Made by a program: the position numbers and the translations under genes
NCBI RefSeq assembly: GCF_000171615.1
Contig: NZ_ABFU01000058.1
Location: 1-64,000, forward strand
Length of the DNA: 64,000 nucleotides
Source: Bacillus coahuilensis m4-4
GTDB lineage: Bacteria; Bacillota; Bacilli; Bacillales; Bacillaceae_K
Reading direction: 5' to 3'
Shown here: positions 9,584 to 19,003 of the stretch, piece by piece
How positions within the stretch are numbered: position 1 is the first letter of the stretch
Layout of the letters: each line of letters begins with the position of its first letter
The notes under the pieces: generated by a model
Told to the model about the DNA's origin: nothing
The model's input: only the letters and a program-made list of their open reading frames with translations
Databases searched by the model: none

Positions 9584-9601
9584 TTGTGAAAACATTCACA
9601 T
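9584..9601 (-). promoter_or_regulatory. Rex/Fnr-type operator upstream of cydDC
   Basis: TTGTGAA-AACA-TTCACAT is an inverted repeat that closely fits the Rex consensus TTGTGAA-N4-TTCACAA. It also contains TGTGA-N6-TCACA, so an Fnr-type protein could use it. Its place in the cydDC promoter region supports redox control. Confidence 0.7.
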
Positions 9602-9750
9602 GTAGTATTAAATGAATATACAACTATAGTACCCTTTTACACACAGTACGACAACTAATAATGCTTAAGGAATCTTTGTAAAATATGGTAGTGGTAGATA
9701 GGCATTTGACAGATACCCTTGTAAACTAATAGAAAAAAGGAGTGAGCACG

Positions 9751-10146
9751 ATGAAGGCAGTTCAGTTTAGAGTGGCAAGACCAACAAATCAAATGGATAA
9801 GCTCATCACATTTTATGAACAAGGATTAGGGCTTTCGTGAGTAGGTGAATTTCATGATCATAATGGATATGACGGGATTATGTTTGGGATCCATGGGACT
9901 CCCTATCACGTTGAATTCACCTCTCATAAAGATGGAAGTCCATGCATAGCACAGACGAAGGATCAATTACTCGTATTCTATATTGAAGAATTGAGAGACA
10001 TTGTCTCCATCACAGCGCGAATGAAAAACATAGGTTATGACCCATGCACACCAGAAAACCCCTACTGGGAAGATAAGGGAATTACATTTGAAGATGACCA
10101 TGGTTTTCGAGTGGTGCTAATAAATACAGGGGGACTCTCTTACTAA
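9751..10146 (+). pseudogene. VOC (glyoxalase/bleomycin resistance-like) protein, YycE-like, with an in-frame opal codon
   Basis: From ATG 9751, behind a good AAAAAGGAGTGAG site, the frame encodes VQFRVARPTNQMDKLITFYE and GLGLS, then a TGA at 9838-9840, then VGEFHDHNGYDGIMFG and the rest of a typical 131-codon VOC protein (HVEFTSH, YWEDKGITFEDDHGFRVVL). The position of the stop is usually Arg or Lys in relatives, so a single change such as CGA to TGA is enough. The rest of the gene is well preserved. There is no sign of a selenocysteine context. Confidence 0.75.
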
Positions 10147-10185
10147 TTTTGGACGGACAGGTTTTAAATAAGAAGAAAGTGGGCA

Positions 10186-10207
10186 AATGTTATCCAACGA
10201 TAACATT
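10186..10207 (+). promoter_or_regulatory. Perfect 9-bp-arm palindrome, probable operator of the symporter gene
   Basis: AATGTTATC (10186-10194), spacer CAAC, and GATAACATT (10199-10207) form a perfect inverted repeat ending 17 bases before the symporter ATG. It resembles LacI/GalR-type operators but the regulator is not in the window. Confidence 0.6.
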
Positions 10208-10224
10208 GAAATGAGGACGTATCT

Positions 10225-12033
10225 ATGGAAATGAACAGCTTACTTTTCACTCTTATTACCTGTGTATTCTTCATGGGGTTAGTAGCTTGGATCTCCTATC
10301 AAAAAACGAAGGGATCTGTCAATGATTCCACTGGCTACTTTTTAGCAGGTAGGGGATTAACGGGAACGTTTATTGCTGGTTCCCTGTTACTCACAAACCT
10401 GTCCGCTGAACAATTAGTCGGGTTAAACGGACAAGCTTTTCGTACGAACCTGTCCAATATGGCGTGGGAAGTCACGGCTTCCTTCGCCATTATCATTATG
10501 GCGTTATACTTGCTACCAAAGTATTTAAGCAGCAATTTTACCACCATTCCAGAGTTCTTGAGTAGACGCTTTGACGAAGGGGTTCGTCGTTACACGGTAA
10601 TCCTATTTATGCTAGGGTATGTATTTGTGACCATTCCATCCATGCTGTATTCAGGTGCTCTAGCTGTTTTAAAGCTTTTTGATGTTCCTACTCTACTGAA
10701 TATTTCCTATACCGGTTCTATTTGGCTGATCATTTGGATTATTGGAATTATTGGAAGTATTTATGCGATCTTTGGTGGGCTTAAAGCCGTTGCCGTTTCA
10801 GATACGTTAAACGGAATTGGGTTATTAATTATCGGAATACTTGTACCGTTTCTAGGATTTTATGCCCTAGGCAGTGGCGATATTTTATCTGGAATGAAAG
10901 AAATTACGGTATCCTCTCCTGAGAAATTAAACTCCATCGGAGACAGCTCTGATTCTGTTCCGTTTCTGACCATTTTTACCGGTATGATATTCGCCAATCT
11001 TTTCTACTGGGCGTCTAACCAGTACGTTATTCAACGTACTCTAGGGGCGAAAAGCCTTGCCGAGGGACAAAAAGGGGTTGTCATTTCAGGGTTCTACAAG
11101 CTACTTGTACCCTTTATGATGATGCTTCCAGGAGTCATTGCCTTTCATCTTTACGGAGACTCTTTACGCAGTGTAGATTTAGCTTACCCTGCCTTGATTG
11201 CGGATGTACTTCCGTGGTATTTAACTGGATTCTTCTTAGCTGTATTACTTGGTGCTGTTTTAAGCTCGTTCAACTCCCTTTTAAACAGTGCAGCTACATT
11301 ATTTGCGTTAGATATTTATAAGCCTGTCTTCAATCCGAAGGCAAATGATCAACGATTGATACTTGTGAGTAAGTGGTTTGGCGCATTTTTAGCCGTCATT
11401 ACCATGTGTATCTCCCCCTTATTAGTCAATGCCACAGATGGACTATGGGATTTAATTCGACGATTCACAGGGTTTTTCAACATTCCGATTATCGCGGTTT
11501 TACTCGTAGGATTGTTAGCGAAACGAGTGCCTCCGTTTGCAGCCAAGCTTGTCATTGTTCTTCATGTATTTACCTATTACATGATTGTTTGGGGAACAGA
11601 GCAATTATTCGGATTAGCACTGTCTATTAACTTCATTCACGTATATGGAATTTTATTTGTGGCAGAAGTTGCCTTAATGCTACTTATTGGATGGATTCGT
11701 CCAACTGAGAGAGCGTACGTATTTAAACCAGATGCACAGGTTAGCTTAACACCATGGAAATATGCATTACCAATGAGCATTGTGTTACTTTCTGCCGTTA
11801 CAATCACGTATGTATTGTTCTCTCCGATAGGTCTTGCCGCTGAAGGAACTATTGTCTCTACTATGTTCTGGCCAGTTGTACTTGGAATCATCATAATCAC
11901 GGTATTGCTGTATTGGTTATCTCTCGCAAGATGGAATCAACACTATGCTACGTATTTAAAAGATGATACGATTCCAAAGGTAAATGGCACTACGAAAGTA
12001 ACAGCTCAAGGAAAATCTGTTGAGCAGGTATAA
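10225..12033 (+). CDS. Sodium:solute symporter (SSS family, SglT/YidK-like)
   Basis: A 602-residue membrane protein with 13 to 14 helices. The N-terminal region has YFLAGRGLTG and the hallmark SLLLTNLSAEQLVGLNGQAF, typical of the sugar branch of the SSS family; later come YWASNQYVIQRTLGAKS and SSFNSLLNSAATLFALDIY. It couples sodium entry to uptake of a solute, most likely a sugar or polyol. The palindrome just upstream and the strong terminator downstream mark a single-gene, probably substrate-induced unit. Confidence 0.88.
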   Translation: MEMNSLLFTLITCVFFMGLVAWISYQKTKGSVNDSTGYFLAGRGLTGTFIAGSLLLTNLSAEQLVGLNGQAFRTNLSNMAWEVTASFAIIIMALYLLPKYLSSNFTTIPEFLSRRFDEGVRRYTVILFMLGYVFVTIPSMLYSGALAVLKLFDVPTLLNISYTGSIWLIIWIIGIIGSIYAIFGGLKAVAVSDTLNGIGLLIIGILVPFLGFYALGSGDILSGMKEITVSSPEKLNSIGDSSDSVPFLTIFTGMIFANLFYWASNQYVIQRTLGAKSLAEGQKGVVISGFYKLLVPFMMMLPGVIAFHLYGDSLRSVDLAYPALIADVLPWYLTGFFLAVLLGAVLSSFNSLLNSAATLFALDIYKPVFNPKANDQRLILVSKWFGAFLAVITMCISPLLVNATDGLWDLIRRFTGFFNIPIIAVLLVGLLAKRVPPFAAKLVIVLHVFTYYMIVWGTEQLFGLALSINFIHVYGILFVAEVALMLLIGWIRPTERAYVFKPDAQVSLTPWKYALPMSIVLLSAVTITYVLFSPIGLAAEGTIVSTMFWPVVLGIIIITVLLYWLSLARWNQHYATYLKDDTIPKVNGTTKVTAQGKSVEQV

Positions 12034-12043
12034 GAAGAAAAGT

Positions 12044-12077
12044 AACCCAAAGAGGTAGCCTCTTTGGGTCTTTTTTG
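12044..12077 (+). terminator. Rho-independent terminator of the symporter gene
   Basis: Arms AACCCAAAGAGG and CCTCTTTGGGT with a short loop, followed by six T. Confidence 0.9.
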
Positions 12078-12158
12078 TTCGCTCGTTCACCATTTTTAGG
12101 AGGGAATTTCATGGAGGTTCGAGGTTACAGTTGCAGGTTTTGGGTAATCTTTCATCTA

Positions 12159-12359
12159 TTAAATCCAGCTTCCACGGCGATGATGACGCTTGCGTCCGTT
12201 ATCATCGTCCATTGCTCCAGCTACTAAATCGTTAATTAAGCAGCGACGGACCCCACGACAGAAATCTTCACCATCAATAAAGGCGTTAACTTTCACTTTG
12301 AAATTCTCATCAAATGCGCCTAATACATCATTGTTATCATTGTTTCGGTAGCATCCCAT
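12159..12359 (-). CDS. Small Cys-containing protein of unknown function, tandem copy 1
   Basis: The 66-residue product is not recognised. It has an N-terminal MGCYRN, a central VLGAFDENFKVKVNAFIDGE, two Cys in DFCRGVRRCLIND, and a basic C-terminus RKRHHRRGSWI. It is preceded by an excellent AAGGAGGTG site. It is a close paralogue of the next gene, most different at the N-terminus. No membrane segment or signal peptide is seen. The strong site and small Cys-rich form would suit a spore-associated protein, but that is inference only. Confidence 0.75.
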   Translation of the reverse strand: MGCYRNNDNNDVLGAFDENFKVKVNAFIDGEDFCRGVRRCLINDLVAGAMDDDNGRKRHHRRGSWI

Positions 12360-12456
12360 TATTCTTTCACCTCCTTCTCTATTACTATATGAGGTAGAGT
12401 AAAATTTGAATGGTTGAATATACTCACGCTAGTAAAATATGCTATACCCTAGTAAA

Positions 12457-12660
12457 TTAAATCCAGCTTCCACGGCGACAATGACGCTTGCGTCCGTTAT
12501 CATCATCCATTGCTCCAGCTACTAAATCGTTAATTAAGCAGCGACGGACTCCCCGGCAGAAATCTTCACCATCCACAAAGGCGTTAACCTTTACTTTGAA
12601 ATCCTCATCAAATGCTCCTAACACATCTCCACGATTATTTTGGTAATTACAGCATCCCAT
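12457..12660 (-). CDS. Small Cys-containing protein of unknown function, tandem copy 2
   Basis: The 67-residue product begins MGCCNYQNNRGDVLGAFDED and ends RKRHCRRGSWI, sharing roughly four fifths of its residues with copy 1 (GEDFCRGVRRCLINDLVAG is identical). It carries one extra N-terminal and one extra C-terminal Cys. An AAGGAGGTG site precedes it. The 97-base gap to copy 1 holds the imperfect palindrome CTAG...CTAG and no clear terminator, so the two may be one transcript or may each have a promoter. Confidence 0.75.
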   Translation of the reverse strand: MGCCNYQNNRGDVLGAFDEDFKVKVNAFVDGEDFCRGVRRCLINDLVAGAMDDDNGRKRHCRRGSWI

Positions 12661-12953
12661 CAGTTCTTCACCTCCTTAACTTTATAGTGCAATATATGCA
12701 AGACTAGTAGGAAAGGAAGGACAACTATACTAGATACTTAAAAAATCCACTAGAATACTAGAATAGGAGAATCAATCATTCTTTTTTCTTTTGATTCAGA
12801 GATTCTTTTTCATGATTTGATAATTTCTCTCACTATTTTGATAATTCCTTGAGGTTTTAAAGGTTGTCTCGAACTTCAAACCTATTCTGCAAGATCTCAT
12901 TTGGAACACTGGCTATGCCGCTTCTCTCTACTTTTACATCCTCTCTTCAACAC
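12661..12953. other. Intergenic stretch with no recognised gene
   Basis: AT-rich sequence between the tandem small genes and the terminator of the 32-residue gene. It should hold the promoter of the tandem pair. GCATATATT near 12690 on the minus strand vaguely resembles a sporulation sigma -10 box, but no matching -35 is seen. Confidence 0.4.
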
Positions 12954-12978
12954 AAAAACCCCGCCTCAATAGGCGGGG
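12954..12978 (-). terminator. Rho-independent terminator of the 32-residue gene
   Basis: CCCCGCC-TCAATA-GGCGGGG with five A on the plus-strand left side, which become T after the hairpin on the minus strand. Confidence 0.85.
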
Positions 12979-12999
12979 CACACATGATCATGATTTCTA

Positions 13000-13098
13000 C
13001 TACAGTTTTCTAGTCTTTCTCTTATTTCCACGATACTTCTTATATAAAGGGTAAAGAATAGGTCCCCATTTCATTAAGCGCTTGAAAAGTTTCGCCAT
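13000..13098 (-). CDS. Very small basic protein (32 residues)
   Basis: ATG at 13098 follows a strong AAAGGAGG site with 7-base spacing. The product starts MAKLFKRLMKWGPILYPLYK and ends YRGNKRKTRKL: an amphipathic, strongly basic peptide. A good terminator follows the stop at once, so the ORF sits in its own promoter-to-terminator unit, which supports real expression. I do not recognise the family. Confidence 0.65.
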   Translation of the reverse strand: MAKLFKRLMKWGPILYPLYKKYRGNKRKTRKL

Positions 13099-13292
13099 GG
13101 GATTACCTCCTTTTATTCTTCTATATACCTCTTTAGCACTATACCCAAACTATGTTATCCATATCTTATGACCCGTAGCTGCACAATTTAAAAACATCAT
13201 TTCTATTTTCTTTATAGCCCATCCAAATTATATTTTAGTTGACCCTATCCTTATAATACATACAACAGAATTTAACATTGAAGGTGAATAAC

Positions 13293-14772
13293 ATGAGCTT
13301 ACAAAATCATAGCTACTATTTTGAAGAGTATCCCCTTCTCGCCATTGTGCCCATAGGAAAGAAGAACAAGCGTATTCGTTCAATAGGACATAAAACAGAG
13401 CGAGCATTTTTAGAGAGATTTCAAGAGACACTCCGAGAGCTATCTCTACAAACAGCACAAAAACAACAAATCCAACGATTTTTATCACTGGAAACGGAAG
13501 CCTATTTTCCTCTATTCTTCACAAGTGAAGAGAAGCTTTTGCCTACCATCCTGAAACCTGAGCACATACTTTGGACGTACTTTTCCCCTCAGCACGGGAT
13601 TCCATTGAAGAGTGAATGGATGTACCCAGTGGATCTCACTACCCTGTCTCGTCCTAAAATGAAAGAGTTCCTTAAAAGCGCACTAGAGGAATATACTTTT
13701 TGTGCCAATCTTTCTTTCCTATCAAAAGAAGATTGGGTGAATAAAATCGTTGACGCCTATCACAACCACCCATTTGTTCAGCTAGCTGAACAGAAAAAGA
13801 CGGTCGTAAATAGTGTAGAGAACATGAATCGCTCTTCCTTATTATCATTATTGTCTCCTCCAGAAGATGTAGCCTTCTGGAGACAGCGGGTGGACATTAT
13901 TATGAGACCTTATCGCATGATGCCCGTTTGGTGCCATCATGAAAAGAACCTTACACCACGGTACGTCGATCAGGCGATACAGTGCGAATGCGTGGAGTGC
14001 GGTAAGGTATGGATATATGATGTAGAGTCAGGAAAGATAACGTTCGAAGGTGATCCTCCCTTTGAACAGGCTGTGAAAAGAATTCATACGGTTGAACGTC
14101 AATTTAATGAATTGGCAGAGAAAAACGGTGAGATCATACTGACCCTGTTCAAACTTTCTCATATAAAGAAACTTCCTTTAATCAATCAGTCCATGTCTTT
14201 ACTTTCGCAACGAGATAGCTTACCAACCCAACAGCACTACAGTGAGCAGGTGGACGAGACACTGGTCTTAGAGCTCTTTCATAGTAAGGTACCTGCGAGC
14301 CCTCATCCTTCTTACTTATTGTGGATGAGTCAATTTTCCTTGCCTTCATTAAACGTATTTGGAAGACTCAGAGAAACGTCACTTGATCAGGTAGAAAAGG
14401 AGATTCAGCAAACCATAGAAACCCTGAAAGATCAAATCGAACAGTTCCATATTGAAAAGAAAGAGATTTCTTTTTCAATCAACCATCTTCCCGTTACCTA
14501 CCAAGAGATTCTAGGAATATTAAACGGAATTCAATCGTTAACCAATCACCCTATTCATGTGTTGACTAAGTTACTCTCTGGAGGGACATCTTCTTCCATT
14601 AGAAAACAATCATTGGATCAATCGTCTATTTTTGGCCTTTTCAGCACTTTAACAGAAAGAGATTGTTTTAAACTAATTAAAAAAACTAGAACAAATGGAA
14701 TGGATTACAAAAGATAGAAAAGGATATCGTGTGAGTGAAAAAGGAGAGAAGTTGTTGACATATTTTCGTTAA
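13293..14772 (+). pseudogene. RQC-minor-like winged-helix DNA-binding protein, frameshifted near the C-terminus
   Basis: The frame from ATG 13293 (GGTGAAT site upstream) encodes about 475 residues with a possible metal-binding CECVECGKVW and ends in a helical region EILGILNGIQSLTNHPIHVL that resembles an RQC-type winged helix. At the seven-A run 14679-14685 the frame shifts. Removing one A would continue as KKLEQMEWITKDRKGYRVSE and end at 14772, completing a winged-helix beta hairpin. The family name is my best recollection of Bacillus proteins of this size. Without repair, the last 28 residues are replaced by an unrelated 11-residue tail. Confidence 0.55.
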
Positions 14773-14824
14773 AATCTCAACATGAGGATATTTCTGGTTT
14801 CCCCTAACGCAAATTAATTTTGCG

Positions 14825-14850
14825 TATAAACTTTCGACAGAATCCGATAT
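14825..14850 (+). promoter_or_regulatory. Possible SigD-type promoter for the chemoreceptor gene
   Basis: TATAAA (14825-14830) and CCGATAT (14844-14850) approximate the B. subtilis SigD pattern TAAA-N15-GCCGATAT, though the spacing is slightly short. Motility sigma control would suit a chemoreceptor. Confidence 0.4.
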
Positions 14851-14902
14851 AATTATAATAGGAACATTATCCTATATACCGAAATTTTTAGGGGGACAAA
14901 CT

Positions 14903-16390
14903 ATGGAGAATCGTGAAGAATTCACCTCAATCAACGAAATGAACAAACGAGATATAAGAAAGAAAAACTTATTAATGTTTATCACCTTCTCCCTCTCGTT
15001 AGTAGTAGCTTTAGGAAAGGTCATATCATCATCTGATTATGACAAAATTTGGTTGTATGGAAGTGAACTGATTCTGTTTTTCTTTTTTTATTTTATTTTG
15101 TTTCAAGTTGTTTTAAAAAAAGCTGAGCTGTTTCCTATAACTAGTATTATCGTCCCATACGGATTTACCATTGCATCCCTTTTTATTTTTGAAACAGGCT
15201 TAGACTTAATTCCTATGTTTTTATTTTTAATGCTCATTTCTGGAATTCATCTTAAGCGATCCATCTTTATCGTTGGGTACGTGTTAGGAGCTATTGGTTT
15301 ATTTTTATCCTATAGTACCATGTCACTAGATGACAGCACTCGCTCTCTGTACATTGTTACCTTCCTTGTCTACTTGTTAAGTGGAGTTGTTTTAGGTGTC
15401 ATGATTTACTTAAATCGAAAACAAAACGAGTCTCTTCAGCACTTAATGGAACAAACTCTAGCAGAAGCTGCCACTCAGGAAGAACGCCACATTCAATTAA
15501 CAACAGATGTCACAAATATTTTAGATAACTTATCCACAGTGAATGCACAAGTTCAGACTGGCCTATCCTCACAAGAGGAAATGCGCATCGCTATTAATGA
15601 AGTGGCGACTGGTAGTCAAACTCAATCGGAACAAATTAGTGATATTGCCGATCACGCTAAAAGCACTAAAAACTCTATGAAAAAATTATTCGAAGTATCA
15701 TCAAGCTTGGGTGAGAACGCTACGTCAGCTAAAGTCATGGTTAGTGAAAGTGAAGAGAAAATGACAAGCTTAACCGTAGATATGAACTCTTTAGCAGCCA
15801 TCCTTCGCGACATGAACGCCTCGTTCAAAGAATTAACTGAAACGATTCAAGAGACAAATTCTTTTACCGGTAAAATTAAAGAAATCACCGATCAAACCAA
15901 CTTACTTGCATTAAATGCTTCCATTGAAGCGGCTAGAGCGGGTGAAGCAGGAAGAGGCTTTGCTGTTGTTGCAGAAGAAATTCGAAAGCTTGCAGAAATG
16001 AGTAGCCTCACTACAGATCGTATAAATGAAAATCTTTTAAAATTAAACCAAAATAATGAAGAAGCGTTGGAAAAAATGAGTACAAGTACGGAGTATATTG
16101 AGAAAGGTCAGGAATCTACCAGAGCTGTATCCACTGCCTTTGGGAACACAGTCGCGGTGTTTGAGAATCTCTCTTCTCATGTACAGACCCTCCTCTCTTT
16201 AGCAGAGCAGGTGAACGGCGAAACCGTTAGTGTAGAGGCTTCAACCAATGAGCTAGCCGCCATCATTGAACAGTCTACTGCTAGTCTTGAAGAAATGACG
16301 GCAACCATTGAAACATTAACCAATGATCAACAATCGATTGCTCATTTAATGGGAGAAACCTCTCGTCGAGCAGAGAGCATTATTACGTAA
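14903..16390 (+). CDS. Methyl-accepting chemotaxis protein with a multi-helix membrane domain
   Basis: The 495-residue protein has five to six membrane helices in the first 175 residues and then a long coiled-coil signalling domain. The hairpin tip that contacts CheA/CheW is seen as [20 protein letters not shown] near residue 335. There is no large extracellular sensor domain and no obvious HAMP domain, so sensing likely happens in or near the membrane. A GGGGGAC site precedes the ATG. It is a single-gene unit with a terminator at 16399. Confidence 0.88.
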   Translation: MENREEFTSINEMNKRDIRKKNLLMFITFSLSLVVALGKVISSSDYDKIWLYGSELILFFFFYFILFQVVLKKAELFPITSIIVPYGFTIASLFIFETGLDLIPMFLFLMLISGIHLKRSIFIVGYVLGAIGLFLSYSTMSLDDSTRSLYIVTFLVYLLSGVVLGVMIYLNRKQNESLQHLMEQTLAEAATQEERHIQLTTDVTNILDNLSTVNAQVQTGLSSQEEMRIAINEVATGSQTQSEQISDIADHAKSTKNSMKKLFEVSSSLGENATSAKVMVSESEEKMTSLTVDMNSLAAILRDMNASFKELTETIQETNSFTGKIKEITDQTNLLALNASIEAARAGEAGRGFAVVAEEIRKLAEMSSLTTDRINENLLKLNQNNEEALEKMSTSTEYIEKGQESTRAVSTAFGNTVAVFENLSSHVQTLLSLAEQVNGETVSVEASTNELAAIIEQSTASLEEMTATIETLTNDQQSIAHLMGETSRRAESIIT

Positions 16391-16398
16391 CCCACTAC

Positions 16399-16435
16399 AA
16401 AAGTGACCCTAATCATGGAATAGGGTCACTTTTTT
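16399..16435. terminator. Bidirectional terminator between the chemoreceptor and antiporter genes
   Basis: Arms AAAGTGACCCTA and TAGGGTCACTTT with a short loop, with A on the left and six T on the right, suited to both converging genes. The antiporter stop codon lies inside it. Confidence 0.85.
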
Positions 16436-17900
16436 CGGTTTCCATTCTATTTCTGGTAGTTGATTAAACAGTTTCTTGATGGCTTCTCGCTTATCCTTTT
16501 GCAGTAGAACATAGACGATATCGTCTCTACATAAACGAGTTTCACCCACGGGTGTAATCAGCTTACTGTCTCGAATGACAGCTGTTATAAGGGTAGAATC
16601 AGGTAAGGTGATATCCTTTAATTCTTTTCCTACCACGCTCGAGTAATCACTTATTGTAAATTCAACAATTTCATTATTTGTTTTCCCAAGAGACACTAGC
16701 TCTAAGCTATAATTCGATTGCTGTTTTTCTCCTTTGGACAATCCCAGTCGCTTGGCTATTGGATTGATGGTAGCTCCTTGAACAAGGGCAGATAAGAGGA
16801 CAACGAAGAACACAACATTGAAGATGAGCCCACTATTCTCAATTCCTGCAAGCAGGGGGAAGGTAGCTAGAACAATCGGTACCGCGCCTTTTAAACCACC
16901 CCAGGAGATAAAGATTTTCTCTTTTAACGAATACGGGAAAAAAGCTAAACTGGCAAATACCCCGAGTGGCCTTGCGACAATCATAAGAATAAGGGCGATC
17001 CATACCCCCTTCCCATGCAACATCAAGTAATTGACCAGGGAATACTAGTAATCCAAGCAACACAAACATTAAGATTTGCATCATCCAAGCAAAGCCTTCA
17101 TTAAATCTAAAAATAGAATGGCGATACGTTAAATCTGAATTCCCTAAAAACACGGCCATCACATAAACAGCCAGAAAGCCGCTCGCCCCCAATAGAGTCG
17201 TAACCCCGTATGTTAATACGGCAAGTGAAAACGACAAGACAGGGTATAACCCTGACGAATCTAGATTTATCTTATTAATAATCCAAAGAGAACCTTTCCC
17301 AAACAAAATCCCCATCAAAACACCAAACCCCATTTGCCAAACAAAGGAGAAAGCTAATCCAATGCCATTGAATTCAGTAATTTGAATCAAGCTAATAAAT
17401 GTTACGGTAAGAAAGATGGCCATCGGATCATTCGTACCCGATTCTGCTTCTAAAGTGTTCGTTAATCGTTTTTCAATATTCTTATTCCCTAGAACTGCAA
17501 ATACGGCAGCCGCATCGGTTGAACCTACAATAGAACCGAATAAAATCCCTTCAAGCCACGTTAAGTCTAACGTGAATTTTGCAATCACTCCGATTAATAA
17601 GGAGGTCACCACAACCCCTAGTGTGGCTAAGGTGACAGAAGGTGCCAACACTTTCTTCATAGAGGTCCACTGTGTTTGGAGACCCCCTTCAAATAAAATA
17701 ACAATAAGAGCCACGACACCAAATAGTTGAGTTAACGCTGCATTATCATAGTATATGTAATGACTTAACGCCATTCCAACAGCAATAAAGAGAACAAGAG
17801 AAGGAAGGCCAAGCCTAGTAGAAAACTTGGTGGTCACCACTCCTATAAGTAACATCACTGAAAATAATAATATAGCACCATCTATCGACATGATTGCCAT
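16409..17900 (-). pseudogene. CPA1-type cation/proton antiporter with TrkA-C domain (NhaP2/CvrA-like), frameshifted
   Basis: The 5' part from ATG 17900 (GAGGTGAG site) encodes helices with VALIVILFEGGLQT, SIVGSTDAAAVFA and EAESGTNDPMAI, the core motifs of CPA1 antiporters. The 3' part, in another frame, encodes the last helices (GGLKGAVPIVLATFPL) and a cytoplasmic TrkA-C domain ending ITPVGETRLCRDDIVYVLL. The frames join near a five-C run at 17005-17009 (five G on the coding strand); one base fewer gives DVAWEGVWIALILMI. Repaired length is about 496 residues, normal for potassium/proton antiporters of this group. Confidence 0.8.
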
Positions 17901-18039
17901 TCACTCACCTCATTCCGTTATATGAGATCATAACGAATCCCATGATTTCATATTGCCTTTCTATAAAATACCTTCACAAAACATGAATTATTCCTAATAG
18001 GGAAGCTTAATAAAAACTATCTGAAAGGAACGTTGCCAC

Positions 18040-19003
18040 ATGAGCTTTCCCTTTACGGAAGAACAAGTAACCCATTATATAAAAGAAAATAGGTCCCATA
18101 CCATTCTAGGTCAGACCGCTCAATACATTCCCGCACTAGCTAGGCAGGATTCATCCAAATTAGGCATCGTAGTCATGGATCATCAAGGAGAAACTGTGTG
18201 TTCTGGGGATTGGGATGTCTCCTTTACCCTTCAGAGCATCTCGAAAATCCTTAGCTTTATTTCCGCTTGCACGTATTATGGTATTGAAAGTGTGTTAGAA
18301 AAAGTCGACGTCGAGCCAACAGGTGAAGCCTTTAATAGCATTATTCCATTTGAGATTCATCGTCCCGGCAAACCCTTTAATCCACTTATAAATGCAGGTG
18401 CTATTACAGTATCCTCCATGCTACCTGGTGAGACGATTGAAGATAAGTTTCGCCTGTTTTTAGTATTTTTTAGAGAAACTCATCGGTAAACGGCCCCATC
18501 TAGATGAAGAAGTGTATGAATCAGAATGGAATACGGCTCACAGAAACCGTGCACTTGCCTACTATTTAAAAGAATCAAACCTTTTGGAGCTTGAAGTGGA
18601 AGATGCTCTAGCCATTTATTTAAAGCAATGCTCCATTACCGTTCGATTAGATGAATTAGCTAAGATCGGACTAATCATCGCGTATAACGGTGTGAATCCG
18701 ATAACTGGAGAAAAGATATTTCCCAAAGAGGTCGCCCGTATTGCAAAAGTATTAATGGTTACGTGCGGTATGTACAATTCATCTGGTAAATTTGCAGCGA
18801 ATGTAGGAATTCCAGCAAAGAGTGGAGTGTCAGGTGGTATTGTTGCTTCCGTTCCGCCAACTTGTTTAGACGATCACTCTTGCCCAAATCAAGGGTACGG
18901 GATTGGTGTATATGGACCTGCCATCGATTCAAATGGCAACAGTACAGCTGGTACCATGTTGCTTTCCCAGCTATCTAAAACGTATGACTTCAGTATATTT
19001 TAG
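18040..19003 (+). pseudogene. glsA: Glutaminase A, frameshifted
   Basis: The enzyme hydrolyses glutamine to glutamate and ammonia. The first part carries the serine-dependent catalytic pair in QSISK (Ser66, Lys69) and PFNPLINAGAI. The second part carries YNGVNPITGEKIFP, CGMYNSSG and GIPAKSGVSGGI. The frames join at a six-T run at 18466-18471; with five T the protein reads FLVFLEKLIGKRPHLDEEVY and is about 320 residues, the usual size. An AAAGGAAC site precedes the ATG. Apart from this one base the gene looks intact. Confidence 0.85.

Noticed and set aside
9751-10146. Selenoprotein with TGA as selenocysteine in the VOC gene
   Set aside because: The family has no Cys or selenocysteine at that site and no insertion-element hairpin is seen after the codon.
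12159-12660. Two-peptide lantibiotic or other bacteriocin
   Set aside because: No leader-type cleavage site, no modification, transport or immunity genes nearby, and the proteins are highly charged throughout.
12661-12720. SigK- or SigE-type sporulation promoter before the tandem small genes
   Set aside because: Only a CATANNNT-like -10 box is present; I could not find a matching -35 at the right spacing.
16409-19003. Programmed ribosomal frameshifting in the antiporter and glutaminase genes
   Set aside because: No slippery heptamer with a following pseudoknot is evident, and these families are not known to use recoding; error or mutation is simpler.
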